This document shows, piece by piece, positions 33,280 through 45,979 of a DNA stretch of 64,000 nucleotides. The translations under genes were made by a program, and so were the position numbers. Each line of letters opens with the position of its first letter. Positions within the stretch are counted from its first letter, which is position 1. This stretch comes from Siphonodentalium dalli (lineage: Eukaryota > Mollusca > Scaphopoda > Gadilida > Siphonodentaliidae): the NCBI GenBank assembly GCA_032622095.1, contig CP136068.1:114496509-114560508 (forward strand), in the 5' to 3' direction. The notes beneath the pieces are model-generated. The model was not told the origin of the DNA. It saw nothing but the letters and a program-made list of their open reading frames with translations, and made no database searches.

Positions 33280-33725
33280 CGATTAATTGCCCAAAAGTTG
33301 GCCTTATTATCAACAGAAAGCCTCTTGATTATTGTTTACACCCGAATCCAAATAAATATTAATTGAGGGGCGCTTAATCGGATTATGCATCTTTAATGAA
33401 AAATGAAAAACAGATATCTCGCCTGATGGTCGAATATTTGGCCTTATTATCAACGGAAAGCCTCTTGGTTTTAGAGTTATCCATCTTAATCCGCAATTTG
33501 GTCCGACACCGTGGGCTCGTCGACTGTTTACTGGGCCACCGATAATTCTCGATGGTGAAAAATAATAGATTTCAAAAATCGACCGCTAATAAATCGGAGC
33601 TTTGATATGTGGGTTCCTCGACTCGAATCAAATATTGTTTACACCCGAATCCAAATGTATAGTAATTGAGGGGCGCTTAATCGGATTATGTAGAGAACTC
33701 GCTTGATGGTCGAATAATTTACCAA
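33280..33725 (+). repeat. Interleaved direct repeats
   Basis: 'ttggccttattatcaac' with 'gaaagcctcttg' occurs at about 33299 and 33439. 'attgtttacacccgaatcca' plus 'aattgaggggcgcttaatcg' occurs at about 33331 and 33626. This is a diverged local duplication; I see no coding content. Confidence 0.7.
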
Positions 33726-33729
33726 CTTA

Positions 33730-36180
33730 TAGGGACGTTGGTAGTTCAGAGATAACAGAGCCTTGGGGGGAAATAGTATTGAGTTAAGGTATACCAGGTT
33801 GAGTTATTGATTTTCATCGCCGTAATCCAGGTCTGAATGACTATCTATTGGATTATTGCACTCATTTATTAACCCTTGGCCGGTGCGCTAACTTCCACGG
33901 GGACGAAATGGCATGTTATGTTCGGATTCTTGGCACGGACGTGTATGTCTGATATCATTAATCCCACGCAAACGAAATATATTAGGATAGCAACGGATTA
34001 CGTCCATCCATTCGTTACATCAGCTTTGGGGTTTTCTCTCATAGTAATCATATATGTCGGTGTCCAGAAACCTGTTGAAGAGTTATGCTCATTAAATGGA
34101 AATGTGTGTACCGACACCAGGTCTGAATTAATCACCATGGAGTTATTGATTATTACTAAGAAACTGGATTCCATTGGCATGTTGAAGAGTTATGGTCCTT
34201 AAATGGAAACATTTGTACATGTCAAGCCTATTTCAGTCACTGTATGTCAAATTGAGCGTAGTACGAAGTGATCATGGTTGGTTTAAACATACGTATTGTA
34301 ACACAATTTACAAGGGATTTGGGACAAGTTATAACAACTTAAGGTGGCCCCTATCCCGACAATATTGACACAAATGTTTAAACAAGAAGAATAATATATA
34401 TAATGTACATGTATTAATAAGAATGTTGATGATGATGATGATGATGTGATTGGTCATGGCCTCGCAATGTCTCGCGGATATATCTCCAGCTGGCCATGGT
34501 CTCACAATGTTTAACGATTCTTGTCAGGAATGGCAGAATTTTTATAATTTCATCTCCAGTCATGCCGGTGATGAAAGACGATAATACATTAATGTACTAA
34601 GGCATTCAGTAATACCGATTGCGACAAAAATGACTAGCGTTTAAATCTGTCTTGAGCAAATTTAAAGACAGAAAAATCACTATCTTGGCTTGCTTCTTTG
34701 CTTCTGACACCAATGAAGTGTTTATAACACTTCGGGAAGGTAAGTATATGGTTATTATAACTATATAACGTATACTTACCTAGTTTGTGATGACTTGGGC
34801 AGCTTAAATTGATGAGAACGTCTCTATCAGCTTCAAGTTTGAATTCCAACTATAAATTCGCGAGTTACGACGTGCACGATGCTTAAGTTCGTGAAGACCA
34901 ACCCTTCCGACGTATTTGCCATGTAGGAGTACTATCCGAACCTTGCCTTATTCAAATTGTCAAAATACGTTTCTACACTACCCCACTTTTTGCGCAAAAT
35001 TTGAAAGGCAACGAAAGCCGATTTCCAGCCACAATCTCCTGTCAATGTTTGGCACGAGCGCATTTCAAACTAGGGAAAACCCACATTTGTACATGCCATT
35101 GGTATTATATTTCTTGAATTTGTAAATGTATTTGAAATAATCACCAATCGCGCGCCAGAATTTGTTTTAACTCGTATTCGAGATACCCTGTAAAAACGAA
35201 AGGGACGTAATTCTACTTATTTAGTTCCTTCTAACCTCATCGCTCCGTGCAAACAAATATGTGTGAGTAAACATAATCTCGTGTACATCAAAATGGCCGC
35301 CTTGCGATCACAACTACACGCAGCGCTGTCCCTCAACACACTCAAGCTGTAACTACAGGTTACAAGCAACTAATTATATAGAGTTACGCTTCTTGAATTT
35401 GAATCGAGTCAGCATAAATAAAAATCTGGCTGCTGATTGGTTGATTATCATTGAGGGGAATATCCCTAATCGGGAACAGAAAACCATAGCCTACGTAAAT
35501 ATGGCGATCATGTATGTTTAGATATCCAGGAAGAGTCTGGTGGGGTCCAGAAGTTATGGAAGGGGTCTGGGTATTTTTATGCTGCTGATTTTTGTGCAGT
35601 AAATGGGGTAGTTGTGGAAATGCAAGATTATCGTTTGAAAAAAATACCGAAAAGGGCGCGTTTGTTGTCACAGACTGGTGCTGCGGATGACGTTTTAAGG
35701 GAAAATTGACCACTTGAAGTTCAAATAGGCTTAACCCATGGCCGGTGGGACTTTAAGTTAACACTGTCGCCTATGGACAATAATTAGGTGTTTGTAACCT
35801 ACACGGTCTACGACTCATCGCTGTTAGTATTTAATTTGAACCGGTCCACCACACCCAATATCATGTTCTGATGCTGATGGAAATTCTACATATTCTCCCT
35901 CTATACATCCCGCTTCTGTTTTGGGATGCTAATCACAACGTTGAGAACAAACAAATTCGGTAAACGGCAACGCTCAAATAGTGACTAACATTTTGTATAT
36001 CTGGTCACATTTCATCCGAAAAATGTCTGATTCCTCCGGAGATATGCCCAAAGCAAGCGATGACCCAAACATGAGTTGCTTGTAATGTGTTTCAATTGTT
36101 TTTATTGATATGTTTGGAGGAAGTTTCTTGAAAGGACTGATAGTTTTTAAATTTTGCAGGGATAAGGATTACATACATAA
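33730..36180. other. No gene supported
   Basis: A 108-codon plus-strand frame (33876-34202, TTG start) contains one hydrophobic stretch, but its 3' part is a local duplication ('tgttgaagagttatg' at 34073 and 34182), so I do not call it. There is a (GAT)n run at 34427-34446 and a palindrome 'ggtaagtata...tatacttacc' at about 34739-34781. 'aaaatggccgcc' at 35290 opens a frame of only 17 codons. Confidence 0.4.
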
Positions 36181-36183
36181 GGA

Positions 36184-36525
36184 TTACAAAGTTGCATTTT
36201 GGAAATCGTTTAAAAAAATGACGTTGTTTCTGTTTTTGTTTTGTTTTTTGTTTTTTCTTATCAGAGAATAGCTCCAATTTTACAATATTTCCGCTATGCC
36301 TCAAATTAAGTGTTACAAAGTCACTTTGGAAATCGTTTTAAAAATGACAAGTTTTTTGTCAAATATATAGTTACATTTAAAGCTTACAATAGAATAACTC
36401 CAAATAGAAAAATAAAAATATTTCCACTATGCCTCAAAATAAGGGCTACGAAGGTACATTTTGAAATCGTTTACAATATCCGTTTTTGTCATAAATTTAC
36501 CTTAAATTACTAGCGAATAACTCCA
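36184..36525 (+). repeat. Three ~125-bp tandem units
   Basis: 'gttacaaagt.gcattttgg' variants with 'aaatcgtttaaa', 'gaataactccaa' and 'ttccgctatgcctcaaa' recur at about 36184, 36309 and 36440. The third unit is partial. Confidence 0.65.
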
Positions 36526-36752
36526 GTATTGGCCCGTCACGATCTTGAATGTGCACTGGGTATGTACAAATCTCACAATCAGGGCCTGGTATGATTGTGG
36601 TAAGCCTCGTTTCCGGCCAAAATATCTGGCCCCCGGTTGAGATTTTTTCCATCCCACGCCCCAGGTAATGACAGATAATATATATTTCCCTATCCCTATC
36701 AATCTTTCTGTTTCTATAGTTGTCTCTGTAACCCTCTGTGGCTGTCTGTCTG

Positions 36753-36798
36753 TCTTTTTCTCTCTCTATCTCTCTCTCTCGCTCTCTCTCTCTCTACC
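36753..36798. repeat. (CT)n microsatellite
   Basis: A CT-rich run with a few A and G interruptions, about 40 bp upstream of a possible acceptor ('tgtttatag' at 36831-36839). It could serve as that site's polypyrimidine tract. Confidence 0.85.
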
Positions 36799-36839
36799 CT
36801 GTTCCGTTGTACTCACACATGTCTTTGATTTGTTTATAG

Positions 36840-37400
36840 GTGAAATGGCTTCCAACGTAACCACGTGTGTCGACCATGACACCACCGACGGCTGATGCTG
36901 GAATGTTGAATGAGGGTGACCTCACGGAATCATGTAGAATGTCGGAGGATGCTGGCACTGAATCAAGTGGAATGTTTAATGAGTGAGGGGTCGGGCATAG
37001 AAGCAGGTGGAATGATGAAAGAGGGCGCTTCTGTTTTGACAATTCTGCGAAATTGTGAAGGATGCTGTTATCCGGGAGTTTTATAAAACGCGGGGAATCA
37101 GAATCGAGGGTAATTATCCCGTGCTGAAGTTTGCTGATGACACGAGCGAATCACCGTTAGTTGTAGCCACCCGCGGACCTTCATCTGGCCTACTAATGCT
37201 AGTGAGCCAGAACGGAAATGTGATGCGACGAGTGGAGATGTCGATGAAACCGTGTGACATGTGCGTCCAGTCGGGCAGGGTGTTTGTTATACCCACGGAC
37301 ATGATAACAGCATAATAACCGTCTACAGCTCATTTCAGCCAAACCTTGGCTGTTTATTTCACACCGGTTTCTGGGATAACCTGTGTGTCGACTGAGAACC
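36840..37400 (+). pseudogene. Beta-propeller (NHL-type) gene piece, frameshifted
   Basis: A possible acceptor at 36839 leads into a short reading from an ATG at 36845 that stops after 16 codons. The best coding piece is 37050-37304: 'LKFADDTSESPLVVATRGPS', then 'GLLMLVSQNGNVMRRVEM' and 'DMCVQSGRVFVIPTD'. This is the alternating 'G.L.V...G.V.R.V' and 'D.CV..GRVFV' pattern of propeller blades in invertebrate TRIM/NHL-like proteins. At about 37304 the frame shifts by one base: the next frame continues with 'NSIITVYSSFQPN', which fits the blade. Other frame changes lie near 36895 and 37036. One or two could be sequence errors; together they suggest a decayed copy. The fold class matches the exon at 41872. 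Confidence 0.5.
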
Positions 37401-39105
37401 TGCGTGTCAATTGAGGAGAACACACGGAGGATTTGTGTAAATGTTAGCCCAAACGACATTTCTAAGTAACGACGGCTTTGTTGTTTATTTCGAGGAATAA
37501 TACCGCATCATATGAATTCAGCCCAAATATATTGACAGGTGTCAAGGGTCTAACTCTATACTGAGCAATAAAAAACTAATATTAATAAATACCGAGTATA
37601 TTTAATTTAACGCCAATGGGTCGTTTATGTGCGTTTAAGATTGTATTTATGCCTAAAGCAAAGTGAAATAACGATCTTAAAATGAATTGGCCGGTATATT
37701 TTATTAGTTATCAGGGTTAACAGGGTCGTAGTTGCATAAATTACAATATAGTTTATGTTTATGCTAAGATAACTTGATCGGTATTGAGGTTAACACAAAT
37801 CCCATATATGGAAATTCCAAATATGAAAAGTGACGTGCGCAAAACAGCTGCATCCTGGTTATCTGGGTCAGATATATTTATAGCGAAGAAATGTTGTCAA
37901 ATTCCACGTCTGAATACGCGTCTTATTCTCACTTATATCAGTTTTATTCTATGTGTTGTTGTGTATTGTATTACTTTGATCAAGGTTGCGCTTTTGTTAT
38001 TCTCACAAAAGGTAAATTTGATGCGTGTTTGATGCGTGTTTACATTTCAAAATTGCGTCGGCCAATGGCCATGTACAGTAACACTACAGTGCGACGGAAT
38101 TCCACATTCCTTAATTACGAGACTAATTTATCGAATGAGGTCAAATTTTCGCATATAACAAGACTCGTATGTTATTCTGCACCATTCTGACGAGTGCCGA
38201 ATTTTATTTCGCATTATTTTCGTTTTTATCGAAAAATAATCGTTCTCTATGCCTATATATGGACTGGAGATTCCCATGTAAATTTTTTCAACCAAAAAAA
38301 ATTCATTGTTTTGCCAATTTCAAGCTAGTTTATAGCATGGTCATGGCATAATTTGGCCTAGCGAGTGTCGGTAGACGTTTCTTGAGTGTGCACAACAAAT
38401 TTTGGTCCCAACGAAGCAGGCTAAAATCCTGAAATTTGTCAATTTTACTTTGCGTGTGAAGAAAATATTCATTTAAACTTCCAAAATTGGTTGAAATATG
38501 CTCAACAACATTCAGTTGAATGGTGACATTATTTATAGTCACCGACTAACTTCCACGATGAATCAAATTTGTTTTTATTGGTGACAATTATGTCGCGAGA
38601 GATAAAAATGTAAATTTTTTTAAGAAAATGTTAAATTTTAGCTCATTTTAAGACTTTAATTGCTTGTAGATCGGTGTTAATTATCTTCGTCAATGATGTC
38701 ATGTCACGCTTGTTAATAATTCATTTGTTCGGAAATACTTATTGGGGGTCGAAATGTATAAAATTTAACTACCACCACTTCCAAAAACAACACCGATAAA
38801 CAATAACGCTCTTTGTTCCATGCAATGGAAATGGCTATTTATTGTCCTGATATCATTGATATAAATGAATGCCTAAAATTAGTATTATCCTGAAATAAAT
38901 TTATGCCACTTTGGCGAACATGGGAACCACGGTACAATTTATGCCATTTAGGCAAACTTCAGAGTGAAATCAGGGCTTATATTTCGGCGAGAATCCAAAT
39001 CTAGATTCTCGTAAATATTCTCGCAAATTACCCTGGATTCTCGTGAAAAAGTATATATGGATTCTCGCAAAATCAGATGAAATATATGCCCTGGAAATAT
39101 AGCAA
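37401..39105. other. No gene recognised; possible intron
   Basis: AT-rich with no supported frame. If the two propeller pieces belong to one gene, this is part of its intron. The motif 'gattctcg' recurs four or five times at 38990-39080. Confidence 0.4.
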
Positions 39106-40072
39106 ATCGTTTAATGCTTTAGAATTTTTGTTTTCGGAGATTTATATATATGCTTAAAGACATATTATGGACTTGTTATGGACTTTTTCGGGTGCGAGAA
39201 ATTGATAAGTTAGTGCTCAGGCACTTTGCCAACCTGGGGAATGTTATCATTCTACTAACATCACTGAAAATTTCCAAAAAAATATGCCACACCACTTCAT
39301 AGAGAACATCGTCTGAACTACTCCAAATTGTAAATATTTACATCTCGATTCGGGGCGCAACTATCAGCTATAATTAAACAAAAATGATTTCGCCATCGAG
39401 AGTCATTGCATTTAACTAATATATAAGAATGACGTTGTGTATCATCCATTTGGATTAATATTCGTAACGAATAACTACTTTGAGAAAGATTATTCTTAAT
39501 TTCTATTTGATCACTCTGCCCGGTGTCTGCCGGAGTGTTTCACATCACTTTAATCAAGGAAGACTGTTCAGAAAAACTGTATTTCAAGAAATCGTTTAAT
39601 GCTTTAGAATTTTGGTTTTCGGAGATTTATATATATGCTTAAAGACATATTATGGACTTGTCATGGACTTTTTCGGGTGCGAGAAATTGATAAGTTAGTG
39701 CTCAGGCACTTTGCCAACCTGGGGAATGTTATCATTCTACTAACATCACTGAAAATTTCCAAAAAAATCTACCACCCCACTTCATAGAGAACATCGTCTG
39801 AACTACTCCAAATTGTAAATATTTACATCTCGATTCGGGGCGCAACTATCGGCTATAATTAAACAAAAATGATTTCGCCATCGAGAGTCATTGCATTTAA
39901 CTAATATATAAGAATGACGTTGTGTATCATCCATTTGGATTAATATTCGTAACAAATAACTACTTTGAGAAAGATTATTCTTAATTTCTATTTGATCACT
40001 CTGCCCGTTGTCTGCCGGAGTGTTTCACATCACTTTAATCAAGGAAGACTGTTCAGAAAAACTGCATTTCAA
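39106..40072 (+). repeat. Tandem duplication of a ~485-bp unit
   Basis: Unit 1 (about 39106-39590) and unit 2 (39591-40072) differ at only a handful of positions (e.g. 'gttatggac' against 'gtcatggac', 'atcagct' against 'atcggct'). Both start with 'atcgtttaatgctttagaat'. A third, older copy lies at 13805-14180. The high identity indicates a recent duplication. Confidence 0.9.
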
Positions 40073-40139
40073 GATCACCAAACAACTTTCCTTTTTAGGG
40101 CCACCACATCTTTCCAAAGATGTACTTCTTCCACTAAGG

Positions 40140-40320
40140 GCCCCTATATCTTGAAATATTAAAGACCGAGAATGTCGTTAAACTATAAAGACCGAAAAAT
40201 GTCGTTAAACTAGAGATCCAAATACCCCCTATATCTTGAGATATTATAAAGACCGAAAAATGTCATTAAACTATTAAAGACCGAAAAATGTCGTTAAACT
40301 AGAGATCCAAACATCCCCAT
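40140..40320 (+). repeat. Short tandem repeat with nested period
   Basis: 'taaagaccgaaaaatgtcgt' occurs four times (about 40159, 40187, 40248, 40276). The pairs are nested in a ~90-bp duplication that includes 'aaactagagatccaaa' and 'ccctatatcttgaaatatt'. Confidence 0.8.
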
Positions 40321-40329
40321 CCCCTATTT

Positions 40330-41870
40330 TATTAGACAATTAAGAACGAAATATGTCGTTACACCATTAATACATAATTTGTGTTTATGAAAGTCTGGCA
40401 CCCATTAGCAGTTTGTTTTCAGTACATTTTAATATTCATTGGAACGTAAACAATTATTCGCTGACAGAAATCATGTTAATATCGCCTTTCGTTACTGGTT
40501 TCCTCGACTCAAATATTTCTCACTGCTCAATACTTATAATTAAAAAAAATGTTCTGTGTTTTGTGTCACTTCTTAATAGCATTATGTATTCTGCTATTGA
40601 CAAGAAACAAAGTTGCAGTATACCTTAAAGGTACGGAAGGCCTTGGTGGGTATCCTGTGAACATATTTCCACCTGTCAAAAACCGCTACAAACGAAAATA
40701 ATATTCAAATATAGACATAATTTGTTAATATACAAATGAGAAATATCTCATAAACAGTATGTTATTGTCGTAAATTTGACGATTGTTATGTAAACAAAGC
40801 ATAAAAAGTTACTTTCTTGGTGTTTCTTTATATTATGATGGTAAACATAAAGAGCGTTCTTTGTTGCTCAATTCCTTATTTGGAAATAATAAAGAGCGTT
40901 TATACCATTTGTGTGTGATTAGCCAGTAGCATTGTGCTGCCTTCTATAACACAATCAGACTCTTGTTTAGGTAAAATTTAGTAGGTCTTTATGTGAGCAT
41001 GATGTTTACGCGATAGTGATCGTATATTTGAACCAAAATGTATGCGTTTTAATATTTTTCTGTTTACGGTGTTTGGAACAGATATGAATATTTTCGACAA
41101 CTAAGCCCCCTCGTCCCTTTAATATAATTAATATAACATCCCTCATCCAATAATCTCCAAATTGCATATCTAATTTCAATCCTAGTTACACGTCACGCCG
41201 CCCCTCATCATTTGCCAATTGTACACCCTTTTTTTTGCTGCTGCTGCAACTGTTCAATTTCTTTAAAAATTATTGAAAAAATGGCCCTCCCGCCCGCCGA
41301 CATTTACCTCTGATTTTTTTTGATCATCGGTCCGCACCAAAATTGAGCACACGTCCCTATATAATATACCTATTTAAACCGAGTATACACGGTGGTGTAA
41401 TAGATCAACCGTTAATTTAACCGTTTAGGTAGCATATTTCCAAGTATACGTTATCACGACAAATCCCTGCTGATCTGTTATTAATGAACCAAACACTTAA
41501 CATGTCAACACACTCTGGCCCGCCAATGCTACAGTGTATAAACGTAACGGGGCAAATATGCACATTATATTGGCAGCTAACGAGAGCATTCATCATCAGT
41601 AATCTGCTCACCCCTTTTAGCCGATACGATAGAAACTAAACGATTTGTTACTTCTAATTACCCGTACTTAATTACACTACTTGCGTGTTAATAAAGTACG
41701 ACCCCATTACCACTAAAGGTGAAACATGGGATTTAGAACATTAATATTCACTCTTACATAGTTCCACATTCAAGGTGTAATCGTATGTCAGTTGTAACGT
41801 TGTGAAACTGCAACCGAACTGAATTATTCTATGCTAAATAGTTCATGGCTGACCTGATGCATGCATCTTA
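40330..41870. other. No gene recognised; possible intron
   Basis: No supported frame. 'gtgtttatgaaagtctggc' with 'cccattag' (40381-40408) recurs at 42601-42628, i.e. on the far side of the propeller exon. Confidence 0.4.
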
Positions 41871-41871
41871 G

Positions 41872-42434
41872 TTTTCTTGTATAATCTAACAAGGACATAC
41901 GCGTTCCGTACGCCGGGAGTATGCTGGGGGATAGATGGTATTGACGGTAAGCTGGTCGTGAGCTTCGTTAAAGATCGATGTGTTCGGCTATTCACATCTA
42001 CCGGTGATGTCACCGCGAAATCCGCTCACATATTTAACCGTCCAATGTTTCTTGTTGTATCATCGAGACGTGACACTGTTTACGTCTCGGACTTTCGTTC
42101 ACATTCTATCGTGGTGCTTTCGGCTGATTTATCAACACGTTTTCACACGATAACACACTCAAAGCTGAAGTCTCCTCGCGGGATGTGTGTGATCGGGGAG
42201 CACCTCTTTGTTACTTCCCATGAAGAAGGTAAGCTGTTGCAGTTGAACGATGATGGGTCCCTTTGTCGCGGTGTATTGACAGAGTTGGAACTGTGGAGCG
42301 TCAACTGGAACGCCCACGCGGGACTAATGGCTATCAGCACCATTTATAATAATATCGAACTACACAAAGCAGAGTGGATGACCGATGCGGAGGCACAATG
42401 GACACTAACGTTTGCTAAGTACACCGGTTATTAA
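41872..42434 (+). CDS. Beta-propeller (NHL-like) protein, terminal exon
   Basis: This is an open reading of 186-187 codons behind a possible acceptor ('catcttag' ending at 41871). In order: 'GVCWGIDGIDGKLVVSFVKD', then 'CVRLFTSTGDV', 'FNRPMFLVVSSRRDTVYVSD', 'HSIVVLSADLS', and 'SPRGMCVIGEHLFVTSHEEG'. These are successive propeller blades (hydrophobic strand, Gly turn, strand). The pattern is that of the C-terminal half of TRIM/NHL-related proteins, which use such propellers to bind protein or RNA. No RING or B-box is in this window. It ends with a normal stop (TAA, 42432-42434). I infer it is the last exon because a poly(A) signal follows 78 bp later. The upstream exon could be the frameshifted piece at 36.84-37.4 kb or lie elsewhere. 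It may be a live exon or an orphaned one. Confidence 0.65.
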
Positions 42435-44310
42435 TGCTGAAGGGGTCACTATCATCACGCCACGTGCGGTTGAGTGCCCAGCTTAATATGGCTGAAGGGG
42501 TCACTTTCACCAATAAAAGTGTTGAAGGGTACACAGGGTTTGAAAATGTGATGAAGGCTACACAGGGTTTGTGATCGGCACGAACACCATTACTTAAATT
42601 GTGTTTATGAAAGTCTGGCGCCCATTAGGTTGAGTATCTCGCTTTACGAAATCTCGCAGCTAAACGAGATTCTCGATATCACTTACTAAATTGCTTTAAT
42701 TTTGGAGATTCCAAAACAAAATGAAAATGGAAGCTTGTGTGACATAAAGTCTAAAGACGCACCGTATCCTTACCAATAAATCGTTCGACATATAACATTT
42801 CCCTTTGTATAATAGAGACCTTTCGCAAAATCACGAATACGATTACGGATACGGAAATATCCTGCCAGTAAACGGCCAAAATTCCATCTTTATACGCGGG
42901 GTTTCTTGTGTGATAAGAAATATACCCCACTCAGTTTAATTATGCGCCGATGTGTCAAGGATGTGCCACCGGTCCTGCTTGGAGACGCTCTAACATTATC
43001 CGTGTGAAGTATAACACACGGATAATAACATGGGATCTGAAAGAGACACACATTTCTTTTTCCATAAAATATATGTGTAACTGAATAGAGTGGGGCATAT
43101 GTCGTCTCACCAATTAGCCATCGTAGGTAAATTGTGATGGTGTCAACCTTACCACCCCATGCATCCGGACATGCTCGTAGCGGAAGAAATGCTCGTAGCG
43201 GAATAACAACATGGCCCGCGATTTGCACATCGTCTTTAGTTGTCGTAAGTTATTTCATAAAAACACGGTTTATTTTACCTTGATTTTTGTTAAACGTTAA
43301 CAGCGATAATCGGTCTACAGAAATGAGCGGTTGTGGTTTCCGCAATTTGCATATTACTGTTCGATAATCGGGTTTTATACGAAAATTATGACCTGAAATA
43401 CTTACTCGATATAAGTTTTATCAAATTTTAATGAATCTTTGCATTGACACATTATATAACATACAGTCTCTCAAAGTATGATATCTTAGCTTCAAAATGA
43501 ACTGGACATGTTTGCGATGTCAATCATATTAGTGCCCGAAAAATTAGTTTCCATGGAGGCACTCACTTGATTTTGGGGTATGTCTATAGCAAACGTAAAA
43601 CCACTGCTATAGACATGCCATATTTTCTTGCTATGACCTGCATATATGGTTATTTTTTACTATGGAAAATGTAGAAACATGACTGAAAATGTTGTCTATT
43701 ATATTAAGGGAATATCTGCAGAAATAGCAATGTATGCTAAGACTATATTGTCTGGGCTGTTACCACATAAATCGTAATTTTATGTAAGAAATACACATTT
43801 TGCCACAATTTTTGGCCTAACTTCACGGTAAAATAGGATTAAACTGCGTCCATGTTTAAAGAAGTTTGATGTACATTTAGGTAAATTATAGCCACAAATA
43901 GTACCACCACCGTCAACCACTGGTATGTGTTGGTTTCGGTGCAACATGTGTCTAACCGTGAACGGTGTGCAAATCGCGGGCCATGTGGTTATTCCGCTAC
44001 GAGCATGTCTTCCGCTACGAGCATACCCGGATGCATGGTGTGCTTACGAGGACAATATATCCTATCCGTAATCGTAATAGTGATTTTTGCGAAAGGTCTC
44101 TAATGTGATCCCAGTTCGAGATTTCGTAAAGCGAGATACTCAACCGCACTTATTTTTGATTGATTCATTTATTGCAAAAGTCACAATACAATGAAACAAG
44201 CAAAACGTATATACACTACATATATATAGGAACTAATAAGCTGGATTGGTACTCATGTGGAACCGCACGTCGCATGACGATAGCGCCCCCTTCAGTGTTA
44301 ATAATGTAAG
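42430..44310. mobile_element. Nested long inverted repeat
   Basis: Four inverted pairs are nested around a centre near 43.6 kb. (1) 42434-42475 against 44265-44310 ('ctgaagggg', 'acgtgcggtt', about 85%). (2) 42627-42656 against 44117-44145, about 29 bp, perfect ('ttgagtatctcgctttacga'). (3) 42813-42875 against 44045-44100 ('gagacctttcgcaaaa'). (4) 43140-43230 against 43970-44040 ('catggcccgcgatttgcac', and two 'gctcgtagcgga' in each arm). A further small stem lies at 43577-43620. There is no transposase. Pair 1 starts at the stop codon of the propeller exon, so the element or its ancestor may have carried, or landed in, that 3' end. Confidence 0.7.
42512..42517 (+). promoter_or_regulatory. 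Candidate poly(A) signal of propeller exon
   Basis: AATAAA in 'accaataaaagtg', 78 bp after the stop codon of the propeller exon. The position suits a short 3' UTR. A lone hexamer in AT-rich DNA is weak evidence. Confidence 0.4.
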
Positions 44311-44444
44311 AGACATAGCCTAACTGTTTATGGTTAAAAGAAAAGAATTAGTGTGACGTCATGTATTTAGTTCTCGTGTTTTAGTTTATTGGTGATAATA
44401 ATGAGCGTATTGTGACCATCAGTGACAAAATGTCGCAAAATCGT

Positions 44445-44770
44445 TTCGATTCATTGTAAATGGTATTCATTCATTTAATTCCCCATTACAATACAATTAA
44501 CATATGATGATTTAATAAGTGACTTGGTTAATTGGATTATGTGTTTTTGTGTTGGCTGTAGAGATTATCGAGGGTAGTATGCAGTATAGCTATGCATGTA
44601 TATGGTAACATCGTTTTGATTTGTTGTCAACGGTGTTTATTCCATGCAATTCCCCATTACAATAAAATTAATTCACGATAAGTGAAGAACTGACCCGTTT
44701 GGGTCGTGTGATTTGAGTTGATTGACGACAGTCATGCGAGTATTATCAACCGCCATGTATATGGTAAAAT
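44445..44770 (+). repeat. Two ~190-bp tandem units
   Basis: 'tcgttt.gatt..ttgt', 'attccccattacaata.aatt' and 'catgtatatggtaa' recur once each with about 190-bp spacing. Similarity is moderate. Confidence 0.55.
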
Positions 44771-44779
44771 CATAATCCG

Positions 44780-45975
44780 TACTGCACTATCAAATAAAGC
44801 AATTGATTTAGGTACTCCACAGAACCAAAATCCGCGATAGTACCAAACAGGTTGATACTACAAGCCTTTAGTCCATGTTTAACGCTATAGAACCCAGATG
44901 ATTTGGTACTCCACAGAGTACCAAATCGTTGGATCCAAGCTGATTGGGTGAGACTGATCACGTGTGTCGATATCGAGTGTCGTGTGCAAATGATCAAATT
45001 AAAGTGAAAAAATGGCCGCTCATCGACTCGCTGTCACAGATCTATCGTCTAAAGGTGCCTTATAACAAGGGAGAAACACGACGCAACACCCGCTTGCATC
45101 TTTTATTTAAAGGCGAATTCGGCCTCGACTTACAGGTACACATTTGAAGTTTTAGTGTGGCCTAAAATGAAATGATAAGAATTTGCTTGTTGCTAAGTTA
45201 CAACGAAGGCGTGGAAATTGAAATGAAAAATGAATTTATTTTGGCCAAATTTGGCGAAATTGGATCAAATAGGTTACTTCTTGTACTGTAGATGTTCTGG
45301 AATAATGTCAACACTGTTTGATTTGGGTCTGAATGTGAATCGGAGAAGCTGTTAAACTACAAACACCGGTCGATGTTGATATTTTGGAGTTGTGATTAAT
45401 TCGAATGTCAGTGAGTGTCACTGTTCACAACATTCCAACACTGGCAACAGCTGTCCAAGCCAATGATGTTGGTGTTACACTTGGTACTGACACGAAAATA
45501 AATCCCATAAGCTTTGATGTTAACCACTAGTGATTAGTACATGACAATATCAACAACAACAAAGTAGAAACTGAGAAAGTTTAGTCAGAATTGGTGTGTC
45601 GATATCGTCTTCTTCGGAATTAATTATCGCGAACTGACGTGTGGACACAGATCAGTCACTCGTCTCATGATACATCATCATATTTCATCGAAACATTTTT
45701 TATGGTTTATGGCAATTATGCCAAAGGGGATGTCAGGAATGATAAATTATTGGCAAGGTCCGCAAGCACCACACCGACACACCGAGCAGGCAGATAAAAA
45801 CCCGCGTGATGCATCGACTGGTAACCGGAGGGCGTGAACCCACGACTATCTAAAAGTCAACAAAAACAGTTAGGATAGTAGAACGGTTGATTATTCATCG
45901 GTTGTGTGAAGTTTTAATTATGCGATAATAGTATAAGGCATATACATGTATATATTGAGTATACAGAGAAGTTAC
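44780..45975. other. No gene recognised
   Basis: There is a small inverted repeat at 44810-44925 around 'tttggtactccacag'. 'aaaatggccgctcatcg' at 45008 opens only 18 codons. Confidence 0.4.
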
Positions 45976-45979
45976 ACAC

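Noticed and set aside
33876-34202. 108-codon frame with one hydrophobic segment
   Set aside because: It begins at TTG, and its last third is a local ~109-bp duplication; not convincing as a membrane protein.
42890-43228. 112-codon minus-strand frame
   Set aside because: It lies within an arm of the foldback element and shows no protein similarity I recognise.
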